From the NCBI GenBank assembly GCA_004151065.3, contig NWUY0300040536.1:15875-39042 (forward strand): a stretch of 23,168 nt of DNA, read 5' to 3'. The stretch's first letter is position 1, and the number at the start of each line of letters is the position of its first letter. The notes under the pieces are model-generated. The model had not been told where the DNA came from. It ran no database searches and was given only the letters and a program-made list of their open reading frames with translations. This document shows positions 1 to 11,043 of this stretch, in pieces. Both the position numbers and the translations under genes were made by a program. Origin of the DNA: Larix sibirica (Eukaryota > Streptophyta > Pinopsida > Pinales > Pinaceae).

Positions 1-69
1 TAATAAAATTATTAAAAAGGGACATTACAGAAACAGGTTCAAAAGTATTTAAAAAGGAGATTAACCAAG

Positions 70-610
70 GACCACTACCTTATCTTAGTAACTAGATGAT
101 GGCAATGTCATTCACAGTCACTATCAGAAGTGAACAGGCTGAATAGGTTGGCTCGTGATGAGACCCCATGTCTCTCGATTTTTCAACTGAGAGCCACTGC
201 CCTGGCTTGGTGACCAGTTATTGGAAATGTCAGTCTAATAGCACCCATGATCATGAGCAGGCCGTCTCATTTCTGAGACCCCCTGTTCCTTAATTAACTT
301 CTTCAGTAATTTCATAATTATTTACAATGAGAATGATATTGATAAGAACCTTAGTTGAAGGCTACTGCCCTGGCTTGATGATCATATATTGATAGCATCA
401 CTCACAAGAACTGTCGGAGATGAAAATTTAGACTCATGATGAGACCTCATTTCTCCTGATCTGACGATCAAGAGCCATCACCATGGCTTGGTGACAAATT
501 TGGTGATGTCATTCCGACAAGGCTGATGATCATGATAGGTCAGCTCTATTTAGAGACTTCCTATTCTCCAACCAAATCCTTTAATTATCGAACACTATTT
601 ACAAAATAGT
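70..610. repeat. Degenerate tandem array, units of about 110-170 bp
   Basis: The core phrase CTGCCCTGGCTTGGTGAC recurs in diverged form at about 70, 191, 360 and 471, each time followed by a similar stretch with TCATGATGAGACC-like and GATCATGA-like words. Spacing is about 120, 170 and 112 bases. In element orientation this lies beyond the integrase, in the tail or LTR. Diverged units of the same kind lie at 3817-4043. The array may have promoted unequal exchange or misassembly of the neighbouring 3.3-kb block. Confidence 0.7.
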
Positions 611-1498
611 GAATGGATGGGTAGGAAAATCAAGATAAGAATCCTCGAATTACATGGAGAATCTTGTGATGGCTAATGTTACCAACTCATAAGGATTTCT
701 GAAGAAACATTCTTGATAGATGAACTTGTTGAATTCGGATACCATTTAAAAGATAAAAGTCTGAGGATAATGTCCATGGGTCTATCTGACTGCTTGGATA
801 AGTTAGTGAAATATTTTTGAAAGCTAAGAGCAATTCGATCACAGTAAGAACATTTGACAGAGCGAGAAACCTACTTAAAATGAATTCCTAAAAAGATATC
901 AAGTTCATTAGTAGCATTCCAACACATCGTTATTTATTTACAATACCCCCTTAGGAACAAAAAATTAATTTATCAAAAAGAAAAATAATTTCTAATAAAC
1001 CTTAACTTTGAAGTAATCAGATTATTTACAGAATGAAAATGGGCATATTATGATTATTTGGAATAAATATGTGTCTCTGAAAATTAAATTTTAGAACTGG
1101 GAAAGATAGTTACAATTCAAGAAATAATTCCCAATTGAATTAGAAAATCAGTAAGAGAGATGTATGAACTCTTTTATGCCTATTGATTACTGATGAATAA
1201 TATTGCAGAAAAGTGAATTTGTTGCCCAAAATCAATACAAAACAACAAACTGAATGAAATCCCAAAAAGATGAAAGAGAACAGAACAAGTCTTGAAAGAC
1301 ATCAACCGTTAATAAATTAGAATATTGTTGAAAATGATTGGTTTTTTAGGTAACTTATTCTAAACTTGAAATATCAAAAGAGAAAATTTAGTAAAGCAAG
1401 TTAATTACATAATTAAGTTGAAAAGAACAGAAAACAAATATGTACAAGAATATGTACAAAAAGTTATATACAAAAAACCAACCTTGTTTGAAGCATCA
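502..1498 (-). other. Noncoding tail downstream of integrase, copy 1
   Basis: About 1 kb of AT-rich sequence with no credible coding frame lies between the integrase stop and the degenerate array. In element orientation this is where a 3' untranslated region, polypurine tract and 3' LTR should be, but I could not find a clear polypurine tract or a TG...CA boundary. The same sequence is at 4044-5040. Confidence 0.5.
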
Positions 1499-2867
1499 CT
1501 AGAAGTATTTTTTCAGGATCTGCCCATTAACCGGGAAGGTATTGGGTTGTCCCTCTAAAGTATGTAGACGGAAGGTGCTCGGACCTAACTTCTCAAAAAT
1601 GACATAATGACCCAACCAGAGGCGTTGAAATTTTAAATGTCCCCCTTTATCCTCATGGAATTTATCCCACTTTAAAACCAAATCACCAACTTGAAATTCC
1701 CTATTTGAAGACGAGCTCTGATCAAACCATTTTTTAACAATCTGTTGGTGTTTAACAAATTGTTGTTTAGATTTTTCCCTTTCATCTTCTAGTTTCAACA
1801 GCATATTAATTATCCTTTCCATAGCTGGACAGTCCACCTCTTGGAAAGACTGTGGAAACTGCAAGGATGGAAAAAATAGATTGCAAGGGAGAATGGCCTC
1901 AGTGCCATATACTAAAAAGAATGGTGAGTTTCCAATTGTTGTTTTTGGAGTAACCATGCCATCCCATAGTGCATTGTACAAGGCAGTGTTCCAATTTTTG
2001 TGGTGGGTAGCTATGGTCCTTTTCAAAATCTTTAACAGATTCTTATTCATAGATTCAACCAAGCCATTTCCCTACGGGTAATAAATAGCTGAATATTTGA
2101 TCCTAATACCCCTCTCTAATGACAATTATATCAATTATATAGAAGAGAATTAGGATGAATTATCAAATACCAATGACTTGGGAACACCAAATCTGGTAAT
2201 AATATAGGTTTCTAAGAAATTAATCACCTGATTCATATTCACCACACGAAGAGGAGCAGCTTCTGCCCACCAAGTAAAATAATCAGTAGTTGTAATAACA
2301 TACTTGTTTTGTAAAGGATGATGAAGGGTTAATTGGCCCTACTATGTCAAGACCCCACTGTTGAAATGGTCTATCAACGGTTACTAGTTGTAAAGGGAAA
2401 GCAGGTTTTTTTATTCTTCCAGAAGCTATTTGACAGTCTCGGCACTTTCGTACATGAGTGTGGGAATATTTAAACAAGCTAGGCCAGAAATATACAGCTC
2501 TAATAATTTTATGTGCAGTAGTGTTTCCACAAACGTGGCCACCAGTGGGACCAGCATGTAATTGGTTCAAGACTAAATCAAATTCATCTTTTTCTAAGCA
2601 ATGGAGGAGAACACTGTCTAAATTTTTCCTAAATAGGATGTTATTAATTAGATGATATGGTGCTAATTTGAGTCTAATAGCTCCATTTTTCTTAGGCTTT
2701 AAGTAATCAGGATCACTCCCGATTTCAAGATAAACTCTAATATTGGTGTACCAATAATCTTGAGGAACATTAACATAGCAGATTTCTTTATGCAACAGAG
2801 AATCATCAAATTGAAAATTAGAATGACTAGTAGGAAAATGTGTTGATTCAACGGCCATGTTGCACAA
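1499..2867 (-). pseudogene. Ty3 integrase, broken, copy 1
   Basis: Integrase inserts the element's cDNA into the host genome. Three pieces are visible on the minus strand. The piece 2867-2283 has the N-terminal HHCC zinc-binding module (H...GGH, later CRDCQ) and the first catalytic Asp in GLDIVGPI. From about 2282 to 2063 the core is only readable in shifted frames, with a VFDN-like second Asp near 2165. The piece 2062-1499 begins just after the catalytic Glu region (YYP-stop-GNGLVES) and carries the C-terminal domain with FQVGDLVLKW and the GPSTFRLHTLEG (GPY-like) motif. A TAG stop stands where the family normally has Gln after YYP. The fragment is identical to 5041-6409. Confidence 0.88.
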
Positions 2868-2881
2868 ACCTTGTCCCCTTA

Positions 2882-3815
2882 CTATCTTTTAAGTTTTAAT
2901 CTCTAGATTGTACTCCTGTAGGGCAGTCATCCAATGAGCCCTTTTTCCCCCAATTCTTTCTGCACTAACAGGTTTCTAACAGCAAGGTACATAACGATGA
3001 TCTTTGTTTTAGACTTCAAAATATAAGTATGGAAATGCTTGACTACTTTAAACACGTCAAAAGCCTGTTTATCAACTTTGTGATAATTTAGTTCAGCCCC
3101 CTTAAAACTAGAGCTCATTAATGAAATAGGGACTTCATGGTCTTGATGATTCCTTTGAGTGATGACAGAAACATAGGATAAATCTTATGCAAAGGTATAA
3201 AGAATGAAATCTTTTGAAAATTCAAGGCTCAAAAGCACGAGGGATTCTGAGATGCGGCTTCCGTGATTCTCAAAAAGGATTCCATTTCATTATTTCCCCG
3301 GCTAAAAATGACATCCTTTTTAATCATGTTTTTTAGGGGTCGAACAATTTTGTAAGGGTTGAACAATCTCAGAAAAACTTGGGATGAACCTTCTTACAAA
3401 GTTTATTTTTCCCAAGAAAGACTGCATTGATTTGTTGGTGGAAGGGTAGGTAATATTGGATATACCCTTTGTTTGTTTTGGATCAATCATGATCCCATAT
3501 TTTGACACTACAAAACCAAGGAAAATCCCTTCAGTGACAGCAAAGATAGTTTTCTTGGGGTTGAGGGAAATACCAAATTTCCTACAACATTCGAAAACTT
3601 TCTAAACATGAGAGATGTGATCATATCTATGTTTAGAAAATATAGTGACATCATCTAAATAGACAACGACTGCATGGTTAATGAGACCTCTAAAGGCAAC
3701 ATCCATTGCTCGTTGGAATGTATCCCCGACATTTATTAAAACGAAAGGCATATTCCTATATGCATAGGTCCCCCAAGGAGTCATAAAGGTAAATTTTAAC
3801 TAATCTTCTTGTGAG
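2882..3815 (-). pseudogene. Ty3 reverse transcriptase C-terminal part and RNase H, broken, copy 1
   Basis: RT copies element RNA into DNA and RNase H removes the RNA strand. The minus-strand piece 3784-3602 carries WGTYAYRNMPF, FQRAMD and the catalytic YLDDVT. The piece 3508-3320 carries SKYGIMIDP and SFLGKINFVRRFIPSF, the RT thumb end. The piece 3118-2927 carries FKGAELNYHKVDKQAFDVFK and LLVQKELGE, the connection/RNase H region. Stops separate the pieces. The fragment is cut at 3815 by the N; the RT fingers and palm start (LCVDFRNLN and LLDG motifs) exist only in the second copy. Confidence 0.85.
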
Positions 3816-3816
3816 N
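3816..3816. other. Single N at the junction of the two 3.3-kb copies
   Basis: An ambiguous base lies exactly where copy 1 of the RT breaks off and the tandem-array sequence begins. Its position at a homology breakpoint suggests a compressed assembly gap or contig join rather than a simple base ambiguity. Confidence 0.8.
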
Positions 3817-4043
3817 ACCTCATGTTCCTTAATTAACTTCTTCATTTATTTCATAACTATTTACAATGAGATGGTGATATTTATAAGAACTTTGGTTAGA
3901 GACTACTACCCTAGCTTGGTAACCAGATGTTGACAACATCACTCATGAGAACCATCGGAGATGAACAGGCTGGCTCGTGATGAGACCTCCTGTCTCGTGG
4001 TCTTTCAACCAAGAGCCATCACCTTAGCTTGGTGACTAAAGAT
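3817..4043. repeat. Diverged copy of the tail tandem array
   Basis: This stretch aligns to about 275-501 at roughly 80% identity by eye, including TGTTCCTTAATTAACTTCTTCA, the CCCTAGCTTGGTAACCAGATG unit at about 3905 and the CACCTTAGCTTGGTGAC unit at about 4018. Identity jumps to essentially 100% at 4044 (502 in the first copy). Confidence 0.75.
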
Positions 4044-5040
4044 GGTGATGTCATTCCGACAAGGCTGATGATCATGATAGGTCAGCTCTATTTAGAGACT
4101 TCCTATTCTCCAACCAAATCCTTTAATTATCGAACACTATTTACAAAATAGTGAATGGATGGGTAGGAAAATCAAGATAAGAATCCTCGAATTACATGGA
4201 GAATCTTGTGATGGCTAATGTTACCAACTCATAAGGATTTCTGAAGAAACATTCTTGATAGATGAACTTGTTGAATTCGGATACCATTTAAAAGATAAAA
4301 GTCTGAGGATAATGTCCATGGGTCTATCTGACTGCTTGGATAAGTTAGTGAAATATTTTTGAAAGCTAAGAGCAATTCGATCACAGTAAGAACATTTGAC
4401 AGAGCGAGAAACCTACTTAAAATGAATTCCTAAAAAGATATCAAGTTCATTAGTAGCATTCCAACACATCGTTATTTATTTACAATACCCCCTTAGGAAC
4501 AAAAAATTAATTTATCAAAAAGAAAAATAATTTCTAATAAACCTTAACTTTGAAGTAATCAGATTATTTACAGAATGAAAATGGGCATATTATGATTATT
4601 TGGAATAAATATGTGTCTCTGAAAATTAAATTTTAGAACTGGGAAAGATAGTTACAATTCAAGAAATAATTCCCAATTGAATTAGAAAATCAGTAAGAGA
4701 GATGTATGAACTCTTTTATGCCTATTGATTACTGATGAATAATATTGCAGAAAAGTGAATTTGTTGCCCAAAATCAATACAAAACAACAAACTGAATGAA
4801 ATCCCAAAAAGATGAAAGAGAACAGAACAAGTCTTGAAAGACATCAACCGTTAATAAATTAGAATATTGTTGAAAATGATTGGTTTTTTAGGTAACTTAT
4901 TCTAAACTTGAAATATCAAAAGAGAAAATTTAGTAAAGCAAGTTAATTACATAATTAAGTTGAAAAGAACAGAAAACAAATATGTACAAGAATATGTACA
5001 AAAAGTTATATACAAAAAACCAACCTTGTTTGAAGCATCA
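4044..5040 (-). other. Noncoding tail downstream of integrase, copy 2
   Basis: Second copy of the AT-rich tail at 502-1498. I saw no difference from it and no coding frame. Confidence 0.5.
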
Positions 5041-6409
5041 CTAGAAGTATTTTTTCAGGATCTGCCCATTAACCGGGAAGGTATTGGGTTGTCCCTCTAA
5101 AGTATGTAGACGGAAGGTGCTCGGACCTAACTTCTCAAAAATGACATAATGACCCAACCAGAGGCGTTGAAATTTTAAATGTCCCCCTTTATCCTCATGG
5201 AATTTATCCCACTTTAAAACCAAATCACCAACTTGAAATTCCCTATTTGAAGACGAGCTCTGATCAAACCATTTTTTAACAATCTGTTGGTGTTTAACAA
5301 ATTGTTGTTTAGATTTTTCCCTTTCATCTTCTAGTTTCAACAGCATATTAATTATCCTTTCCATAGCTGGACAGTCCACCTCTTGGAAAGACTGTGGAAA
5401 CTGCAAGGATGGAAAAAATAGATTGCAAGGGAGAATGGCCTCAGTGCCATATACTAAAAAGAATGGTGAGTTTCCAATTGTTGTTTTTGGAGTAACCATG
5501 CCATCCCATAGTGCATTGTACAAGGCAGTGTTCCAATTTTTGTGGTGGGTAGCTATGGTCCTTTTCAAAATCTTTAACAGATTCTTATTCATAGATTCAA
5601 CCAAGCCATTTCCCTACGGGTAATAAATAGCTGAATATTTGATCCTAATACCCCTCTCTAATGACAATTATATCAATTATATAGAAGAGAATTAGGATGA
5701 ATTATCAAATACCAATGACTTGGGAACACCAAATCTGGTAATAATATAGGTTTCTAAGAAATTAATCACCTGATTCATATTCACCACACGAAGAGGAGCA
5801 GCTTCTGCCCACCAAGTAAAATAATCAGTAGTTGTAATAACATACTTGTTTTGTAAAGGATGATGAAGGGTTAATTGGCCCTACTATGTCAAGACCCCAC
5901 TGTTGAAATGGTCTATCAACGGTTACTAGTTGTAAAGGGAAAGCAGGTTTTTTTATTCTTCCAGAAGCTATTTGACAGTCTCGGCACTTTCGTACATGAG
6001 TGTGGGAATATTTAAACAAGCTAGGCCAGAAATATACAGCTCTAATAATTTTATGTGCAGTAGTGTTTCCACAAACGTGGCCACCAGTGGGACCAGCATG
6101 TAATTGGTTCAAGACTAAATCAAATTCATCTTTTTCTAAGCAATGGAGGAGAACACTGTCTAAATTTTTCCTAAATAGGATGTTATTAATTAGATGATAT
6201 GGTGCTAATTTGAGTCTAATAGCTCCATTTTTCTTAGGCTTTAAGTAATCAGGATCACTCCCGATTTCAAGATAAACTCTAATATTGGTGTACCAATAAT
6301 CTTGAGGAACATTAACATAGCAGATTTCTTTATGCAACAGAGAATCATCAAATTGAAAATTAGAATGACTAGTAGGAAAATGTGTTGATTCAACGGCCAT
6401 GTTGCACAA
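5041..6409 (-). pseudogene. Ty3 integrase, broken, copy 2
   Basis: This is the integrase that belongs to the continuous element. The zinc-binding module and first catalytic Asp (GLDIVGPI) lie in 6409-5825. The core between about 5824 and 5605 is frameshifted. The C-terminal piece 5604-5041 keeps the FQVGDLVLKW and GPY-like motifs and ends in a natural-looking stop. All translated pieces are the same as those of copy 1, including the premature TAG after YYP, so both copies were inactive before or when the duplication arose. Confidence 0.9.
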
Positions 6410-6423
6410 ACCTTGTCCCCTTA

Positions 6424-8022
6424 CTATCTTTTAAGTTTTAATCTCTAGATTGTACTCCTGTAGGGCAGTCATCCAATGAGCCCTTTTTCCCCCAATTCTT
6501 TCTGCACTAACAGGTTTCTAACAGCAAGGTACATAACGATGATCTTTGTTTTAGACTTCAAAATATAAGTATGGAAATGCTTGACTACTTTAAACACGTC
6601 AAAAGCCTGTTTATCAACTTTGTGATAATTTAGTTCAGCCCCCTTAAAACTAGAGCTCATTAATGAAATAGGGACTTCATGGTCTTGATGATTCCTTTGA
6701 GTGATGACAGAAACATAGGATAAATCTTATGCAAAGGTATAAAGAATGAAATCTTTTGAAAATTCAAGGCTCAAAAGCACGAGGGATTCTGAGATGCGGC
6801 TTCCGTGATTCTCAAAAAGGATTCCATTTCATTATTTCCCCGGCTAAAAATGACATCCTTTTTAATCATGTTTTTTAGGGGTCGAACAATTTTGTAAGGG
6901 TTGAACAATCTCAGAAAAACTTGGGATGAACCTTCTTACAAAGTTTATTTTTCCCAAGAAAGACTGCATTGATTTGTTGGTGGAAGGGTAGGTAATATTG
7001 GATATACCCTTTGTTTGTTTTGGATCAATCATGATCCCATATTTTGACACTACAAAACCAAGGAAAATCCCTTCAGTGACAGCAAAGATAGTTTTCTTGG
7101 GGTTGAGGGAAATACCAAATTTCCTACAACATTCGAAAACTTTCTAAACATGAGAGATGTGATCATATCTATGTTTAGAAAATATAGTGACATCATCTAA
7201 ATAGACAACGACTGCATGGTTAATGAGACCTCTAAAGGCAACATCCATTGCTCGTTGGAATGTATCCCCGACATTTATTAAAACGAAAGGCATCTTCCTA
7301 TATGCATAGGTCCCCCAAGGAGTCATAAAGGTAAATTTTAACTAATCTTCTTGTGAGACCAAGATTTGGTTGTAGCCTAAGAAACCGTCAAGTAATGAAA
7401 ACATTTCAGACCGAGACACCTTTTGCAAAATTTGCTCCATAGGAGGGAAGGGGTAATTATACTTTTCGAAAGATTTGTTGAGGTTTCGAAAATCGACACA
7501 AAGTTGAATATCTCTATTTTTCTTCCTAACCAAAACTAGGTTGGAAACCCATTGTGCATGGCATACCGGGAAGATAATTCTAGCATCCAAAAGTTTGTAT
7601 AGTTCCTTTTTAACTACTGGTTCCAAGGTAGGATTCATTTTTCTCAACTTTTGCTGGAAGGGTTTTGATTGAGGCTTCATTGGAATAATGCGTTGCATGA
7701 TTTGAAGAAGAAAGGTTTTAAATTCGTCATATGTCCATGCAAAAATGTCTTTATATTCTCTAACTAATTTTATAAATGTTGACTTTTGAGTTGGTGTACA
7801 ATTTGTCGCTATGTGAACATTATGTGGATTAGAGTCAGTTCCTAAATTAACAATTTCATAATGCATGCAAGATATATTAGTCTTACAATTAAGAACTCCT
7901 TTAAACTTGTCTTGAAGGTCATACAATTTTTCCAATCTAAGAACAGATGTAGGGATATGATTCACCGAATTAAAATATTTGTCTATTGAGCAATGAGGAT
8001 GTATCACCGAAAAATTTTGCAA
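6424..8022 (-). pseudogene. Ty3 reverse transcriptase and RNase H, broken
   Basis: The piece 8022-7342 (226 aa) holds the pre-RT linker (HYEIVNLGT, YKDIFAWTYDE) and the fingers/palm: IIFPVCHAQWVSNLVLVRKK, IQLCVDFRNLN and MFSLLDGFLGYNQ. After a stop the frame continues at 7326-7144 with WGTYAYRKMPF and the catalytic YLDDVT, then 7050-6862 (SKYGIMIDP, SFLGKINFVRRF) and 6660-6469 (RNase H/connection, FKGAELNYHKVDKQAF, LVQKELGE). Part of the RNase H core between 6862 and 6660 is poorly readable. The motif set is typical of plant Tat-type Ty3 RT. The first copy has Asn where this one has Lys before MPF. Confidence 0.9.
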
Positions 8023-8118
8023 GTCTTCATCATGTGTCTTTTCATTTATTGTTGATTCCTTGAAGGTATCTTCCCCGGTCAGAAAATTTGTAATCAGGAG
8101 GTCATCATCAAAAACACG

Positions 8119-8672
8119 CTAGTTAGTGATGTCATCGGGGATAGATGGCCTATAAATTAATTCAATTGAAAAATCATTGGAAAAGAAATATTTAGAAGGA
8201 ATAAACCTTGAAGAGACATTAGCCAATAACTCAAATTCTTGGTTTTGTAAGCAAGGAATTGAATGTATATTGAAATCCTCTAGCACTGAGACTAAATTCC
8301 AAACCTCTTTCTGGTAATTTTGCAGGTGACCAGATACACACAATGTATAGAATTACGTACATGTCGTACAATGATTTCAGAATCACCAAAATCAATTAAC
8401 ACTTTCACATTTAGATCCAGATCCTTCTTAAGCCCCTGGATAAGGGCTTCATATACGGCTATATTATTGGTATAGCCAAATTCAAGTCTGCATATTATAA
8501 AAAAATTATTACCTGCGGGATAGAGAAGCATACAAACTGCACCTGCACCTTCCTTCGATATTGAGACATCAAAATATAAATACCAAGGCTTATTATTAGC
8601 ATTATCGATAGAATTTACATTACTTACAATTTTTACAAGGTGGGATGGAGATTCAGTAAAATCACAATGCAA
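8119..8672 (-). pseudogene. Extra plant-type (archaeal-like) RNase H domain, frameshifted
   Basis: The piece 8672-8292 shows WYLYFDVSISKEGAGAV, RLEFGYTNNIAVYEAL and LIDFGDSEIIVRHV. These correspond to the D...E...D strands of the second RNase H found in plant Tat elements, with Asp of YFD, Glu of YEAL and Asp of GDSE present. The frame then shifts with about 50 bases of overlap to 8343-8119, which continues the domain (LQNYQKEVWNLV, LLANVSSRFIPS) and ends in a linker (YRPSIPDDITN). It lies between protease and RT, upstream of the polymerase, while the usual Ty3 RNase H is also present downstream, so the element had two RNase H domains. Confidence 0.82.
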
Positions 8673-9628
8673 AAATTATGATTTCTTACCTGAATTTGAG
8701 AATGTTGATTTTCAACGGGAAAAGTTCCCAATACCGAGACGAAACCATAATTTCCTAAAATCGAGTCAGTAAACATCACTGGTTCATTAGGGGCATTTAT
8801 TTCATTTACAATATGTTTCATGTACCTCTCTCTATAGATTCTGATTTGGTTCGGTAGTCCATTATTTGGCAACCATAAGTGGGACCAATCAGTTGAGAAA
8901 TATCCTTTTAATGACTGTGGCCAATCCTGACTTAAAAGCATCCCGTATACATCAGGGATATCAGCAACCACTATGTAAATGATTTGAAATATTTGATGAT
9001 TGGCAGCCACTCTAATCATTACTCCCTTTAACTCTCCCAAGGTTCTGACATTTGAGCGATCGAGTTGGCTTATCTGAGTTTCACAAGGGATGAATTCAGC
9101 ATTGATATTCTTACATACAAAGTAAGACATATAATTTGATGAAGCTCTAGAATCGACCATGCAATTATGGACATTCCGATTAAAATTTTCAAAATTCAAG
9201 AGAAAAGGGAGAGTGTTGGACTTCGAGTTTTTTCCTATTAAAGTGGCCCTATCTGCTGCTGATTTTTTATTACTGTCCGAGTTAGCAGAAGTCCTGTTGG
9301 TACTAGGGTTATAATTATTTGTAGCAGTAGAAGTTACATGGTTTGTACTTGGAGCACGACTGACTATATTTTTCAGATTAGGAAGTATTGGACCACTTGG
9401 AATAGGAAATATATTTAGCAAATCGTACAACGAGATATTTTCTCTTTGTTTTTTTAGATCTTCAATTATCTCATATTGTAGTTCCAAATTTTGGGTAGTT
9501 TGAGACACCAGTGGTTGGTTTGCAGGAATGATACTGTTCCTTTTATTTTGATTGGAAATTGATGGAGCTTGTGAATCCACGGGACCTCTACTTCTCGTGT
9601 TATAAGTATGTTGATTTTGAAATACCAA
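8633..9628 (-). pseudogene. Ty3 aspartic protease region
   Basis: This 331-aa open frame is the longest in the element. The N-terminal third is low-complexity and rich in Ser, Asn and Thr. The protease core begins around residue 145 with LPFLLNFENFNRNVHNCMVDSRASSNYM; the middle of that run is the DSGA-type active-site triad, but the Gly is Arg here (DSRA). Later IIYIVVADIPDVYGMLLSQDW fits the second half of the fold and precedes HLWLPNNG and QIRIYRERYMKH. The frame runs 40 bases into the RNase H piece in another frame. The Gly-to-Arg change should abolish activity. Confidence 0.8.
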
Positions 9629-9715
9629 GTGGTTACTGGACTCAATTTCTTTATGTGAATTGTCCCATAAATGACATTTAAATAGTAAAGGATATTCTTG
9701 AGTTTAATATTCAAT

Positions 9716-10901
9716 CTAAGGATTCTCCTCCTCTTCATACCCATCATATTCTTGCTCAGGGGAAGTTTCAGGTAGAGAATATAAAGCTCTAATAGTATTG
9801 GAAACTTCCTCATTGGATGCAATATCAGGAGGTGGAATCTGCTTGTTATTGGGAGTTGTAAATTGCCTATATGGAGTTCTAAAGTTTCCCCTGTTGGAAG
9901 ATCCTTCCCCATTATTTTTCTTCAAACTTGAATGGCCTCGTTTGTGAGATCCCTAATCGCTTGTTGCAAACATTCTACATCGAATGCTTGAGATTCTTTC
10001 TTTTTAGAATTTTGTTTAGAGGTCAATTTTGTTTTTCTACGGGTAAAAGTATCATATTTTACATTATTATCATATTTGTAGGTTAATGAATTTTTCTTGA
10101 CCTTAATTGTTTCTTCAAAAGTTTCCAACAAAGTGGTATTTCCAGCTTGCTTGACAAACATGCCTAGGGACTTGGGTAAGGCAGAGGCATAATTTTCTAT
10201 AATAATATTTTATGGAGGTTTTGAGTCAGCCGGTATTTTGTTTTTAAGAGTGAGAAAACGTTGGTTAAAGTCCTTAATCCTCTATTTATTATCCTTCTCG
10301 ATTCGGGCTAATTCCAAATCCAAAATAGCAGGGCTTTGTCTTCGCCAAATTTGCTTAAGAAAGCTTGAGTGAAATATTCCCAGCTTGTGATGGATCCCTG
10401 AGCAAGGGAAACGTACCATGTTGACACCTTTCCTTCAATTGTAATAGGAAACAAATGACAAACGACGTCTTCATGCCAGATGTTCATGGTCTGAATTGCC
10501 AATATGAATTTGTCGATGTAATTTTCGGCAGGCTCTTTGTTATCAAGGTCAAACTTAGGTAGGAGCCTATCAAGATGTTTAGGCATATTACGTTGAAGGC
10601 ATGGTATTGCAACGGCACCGCGCCTTAACCAGGGCATATTATTATTTGGGTTACCTCCTCTGGCACCAGCCATATTTTGATCATATTTTGAATCTGATGA
10701 TTGTTCGTTGTTAGAATCCCTTGGGGTATCAGGCGTTGATTCAGGTGGATATGGGGGTTTATCATATCCTCCAGAGGAAATCAACCTCCAAGATATGTTG
10801 GCATCAATAAATCCTCTAAGGGTACTATTCAGTTGGTAACTAGGAGTTGCAAATTCTAGTTCTGCAATTTTTGGAAGTGAATTCTCACCAGTAGCTGACA
10901 A
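9716..10901 (-). pseudogene. Ty3 gag, main part, broken
   Basis: Gag builds the virus-like particle. The piece 10901-10308 (197 aa) has an acidic Ser/Pro/Asn-rich lead (PPYPPESTPDTP) followed by a retrotransposon gag core: LPKFDLDNKEPAENYIDKF, MNIWHEDVVCHLFPITIEGK, STWYVSL, SWEYFTQAFLSKFG. A frameshift follows. The piece 10161-9922 is lysine-rich with a helical C-terminal part (LQQAIRDLTNEAIQV), and 9925-9716 is a Gly/Asn/Pro-rich tail ending in an acidic EQEYDGYEEEENP. No CCHC zinc knuckle was found. Another open frame at 9912-9466 overlaps it and is a shadow. Confidence 0.8.
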
Positions 10902-11043
10902 AGTGTTAATACGAGATCTACCAGGAAAAATGTGATCTACCGGTGGTATACTAGTATGCTGGGAGTAATCTCTTGTAAGAATACGTCTTGATTATTCCAT
11001 AGCATTGTCAATTTGCTCCAGTAAAAGGTGGACTATTGTTGTC

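Larger units (their letters stand above)
502..3815. repeat. 3.3-kb near-perfect direct repeat, copy 1
   Basis: This block matches 4044-7357 at a constant offset of 3542 with no indel seen by eye. The only difference found is A at 3752 against C at 7294, which changes Asn to Lys in the RT fragment. It covers the noncoding tail, integrase, RNase H and the C-terminal part of RT of the minus-strand element. Copy 1 stops at the N at 3816, in the middle of RT, and lacks the upstream half of the element. Confidence 0.95.
4044..7357. repeat. 3.3-kb near-perfect direct repeat, copy 2
   Basis: This is the partner of 502-3815. It is the copy that is continuous with the rest of the element: past 7357 the sequence runs without a break into the N-terminal half of RT, the extra RNase H, protease and gag. 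It is therefore the better candidate for the true locus order. Confidence 0.95.

Noticed and set aside
1881-2081. Plus-strand 66-codon open frame (and its twin at 5423-5623)
   Set aside because: Lies antisense to the integrase C-terminal piece; no motif of its own.
2458-2655. Plus-strand 65-codon open frame (and its twin at 6000-6197)
   Set aside because: Antisense shadow of the integrase zinc-binding module.
9466-9912. Minus-strand 148-codon frame overlapping gag tail and protease lead
   Set aside because: No gag or protease motifs; the overlapping frames 9925-9716 and 9628-8633 carry the recognisable sequence.
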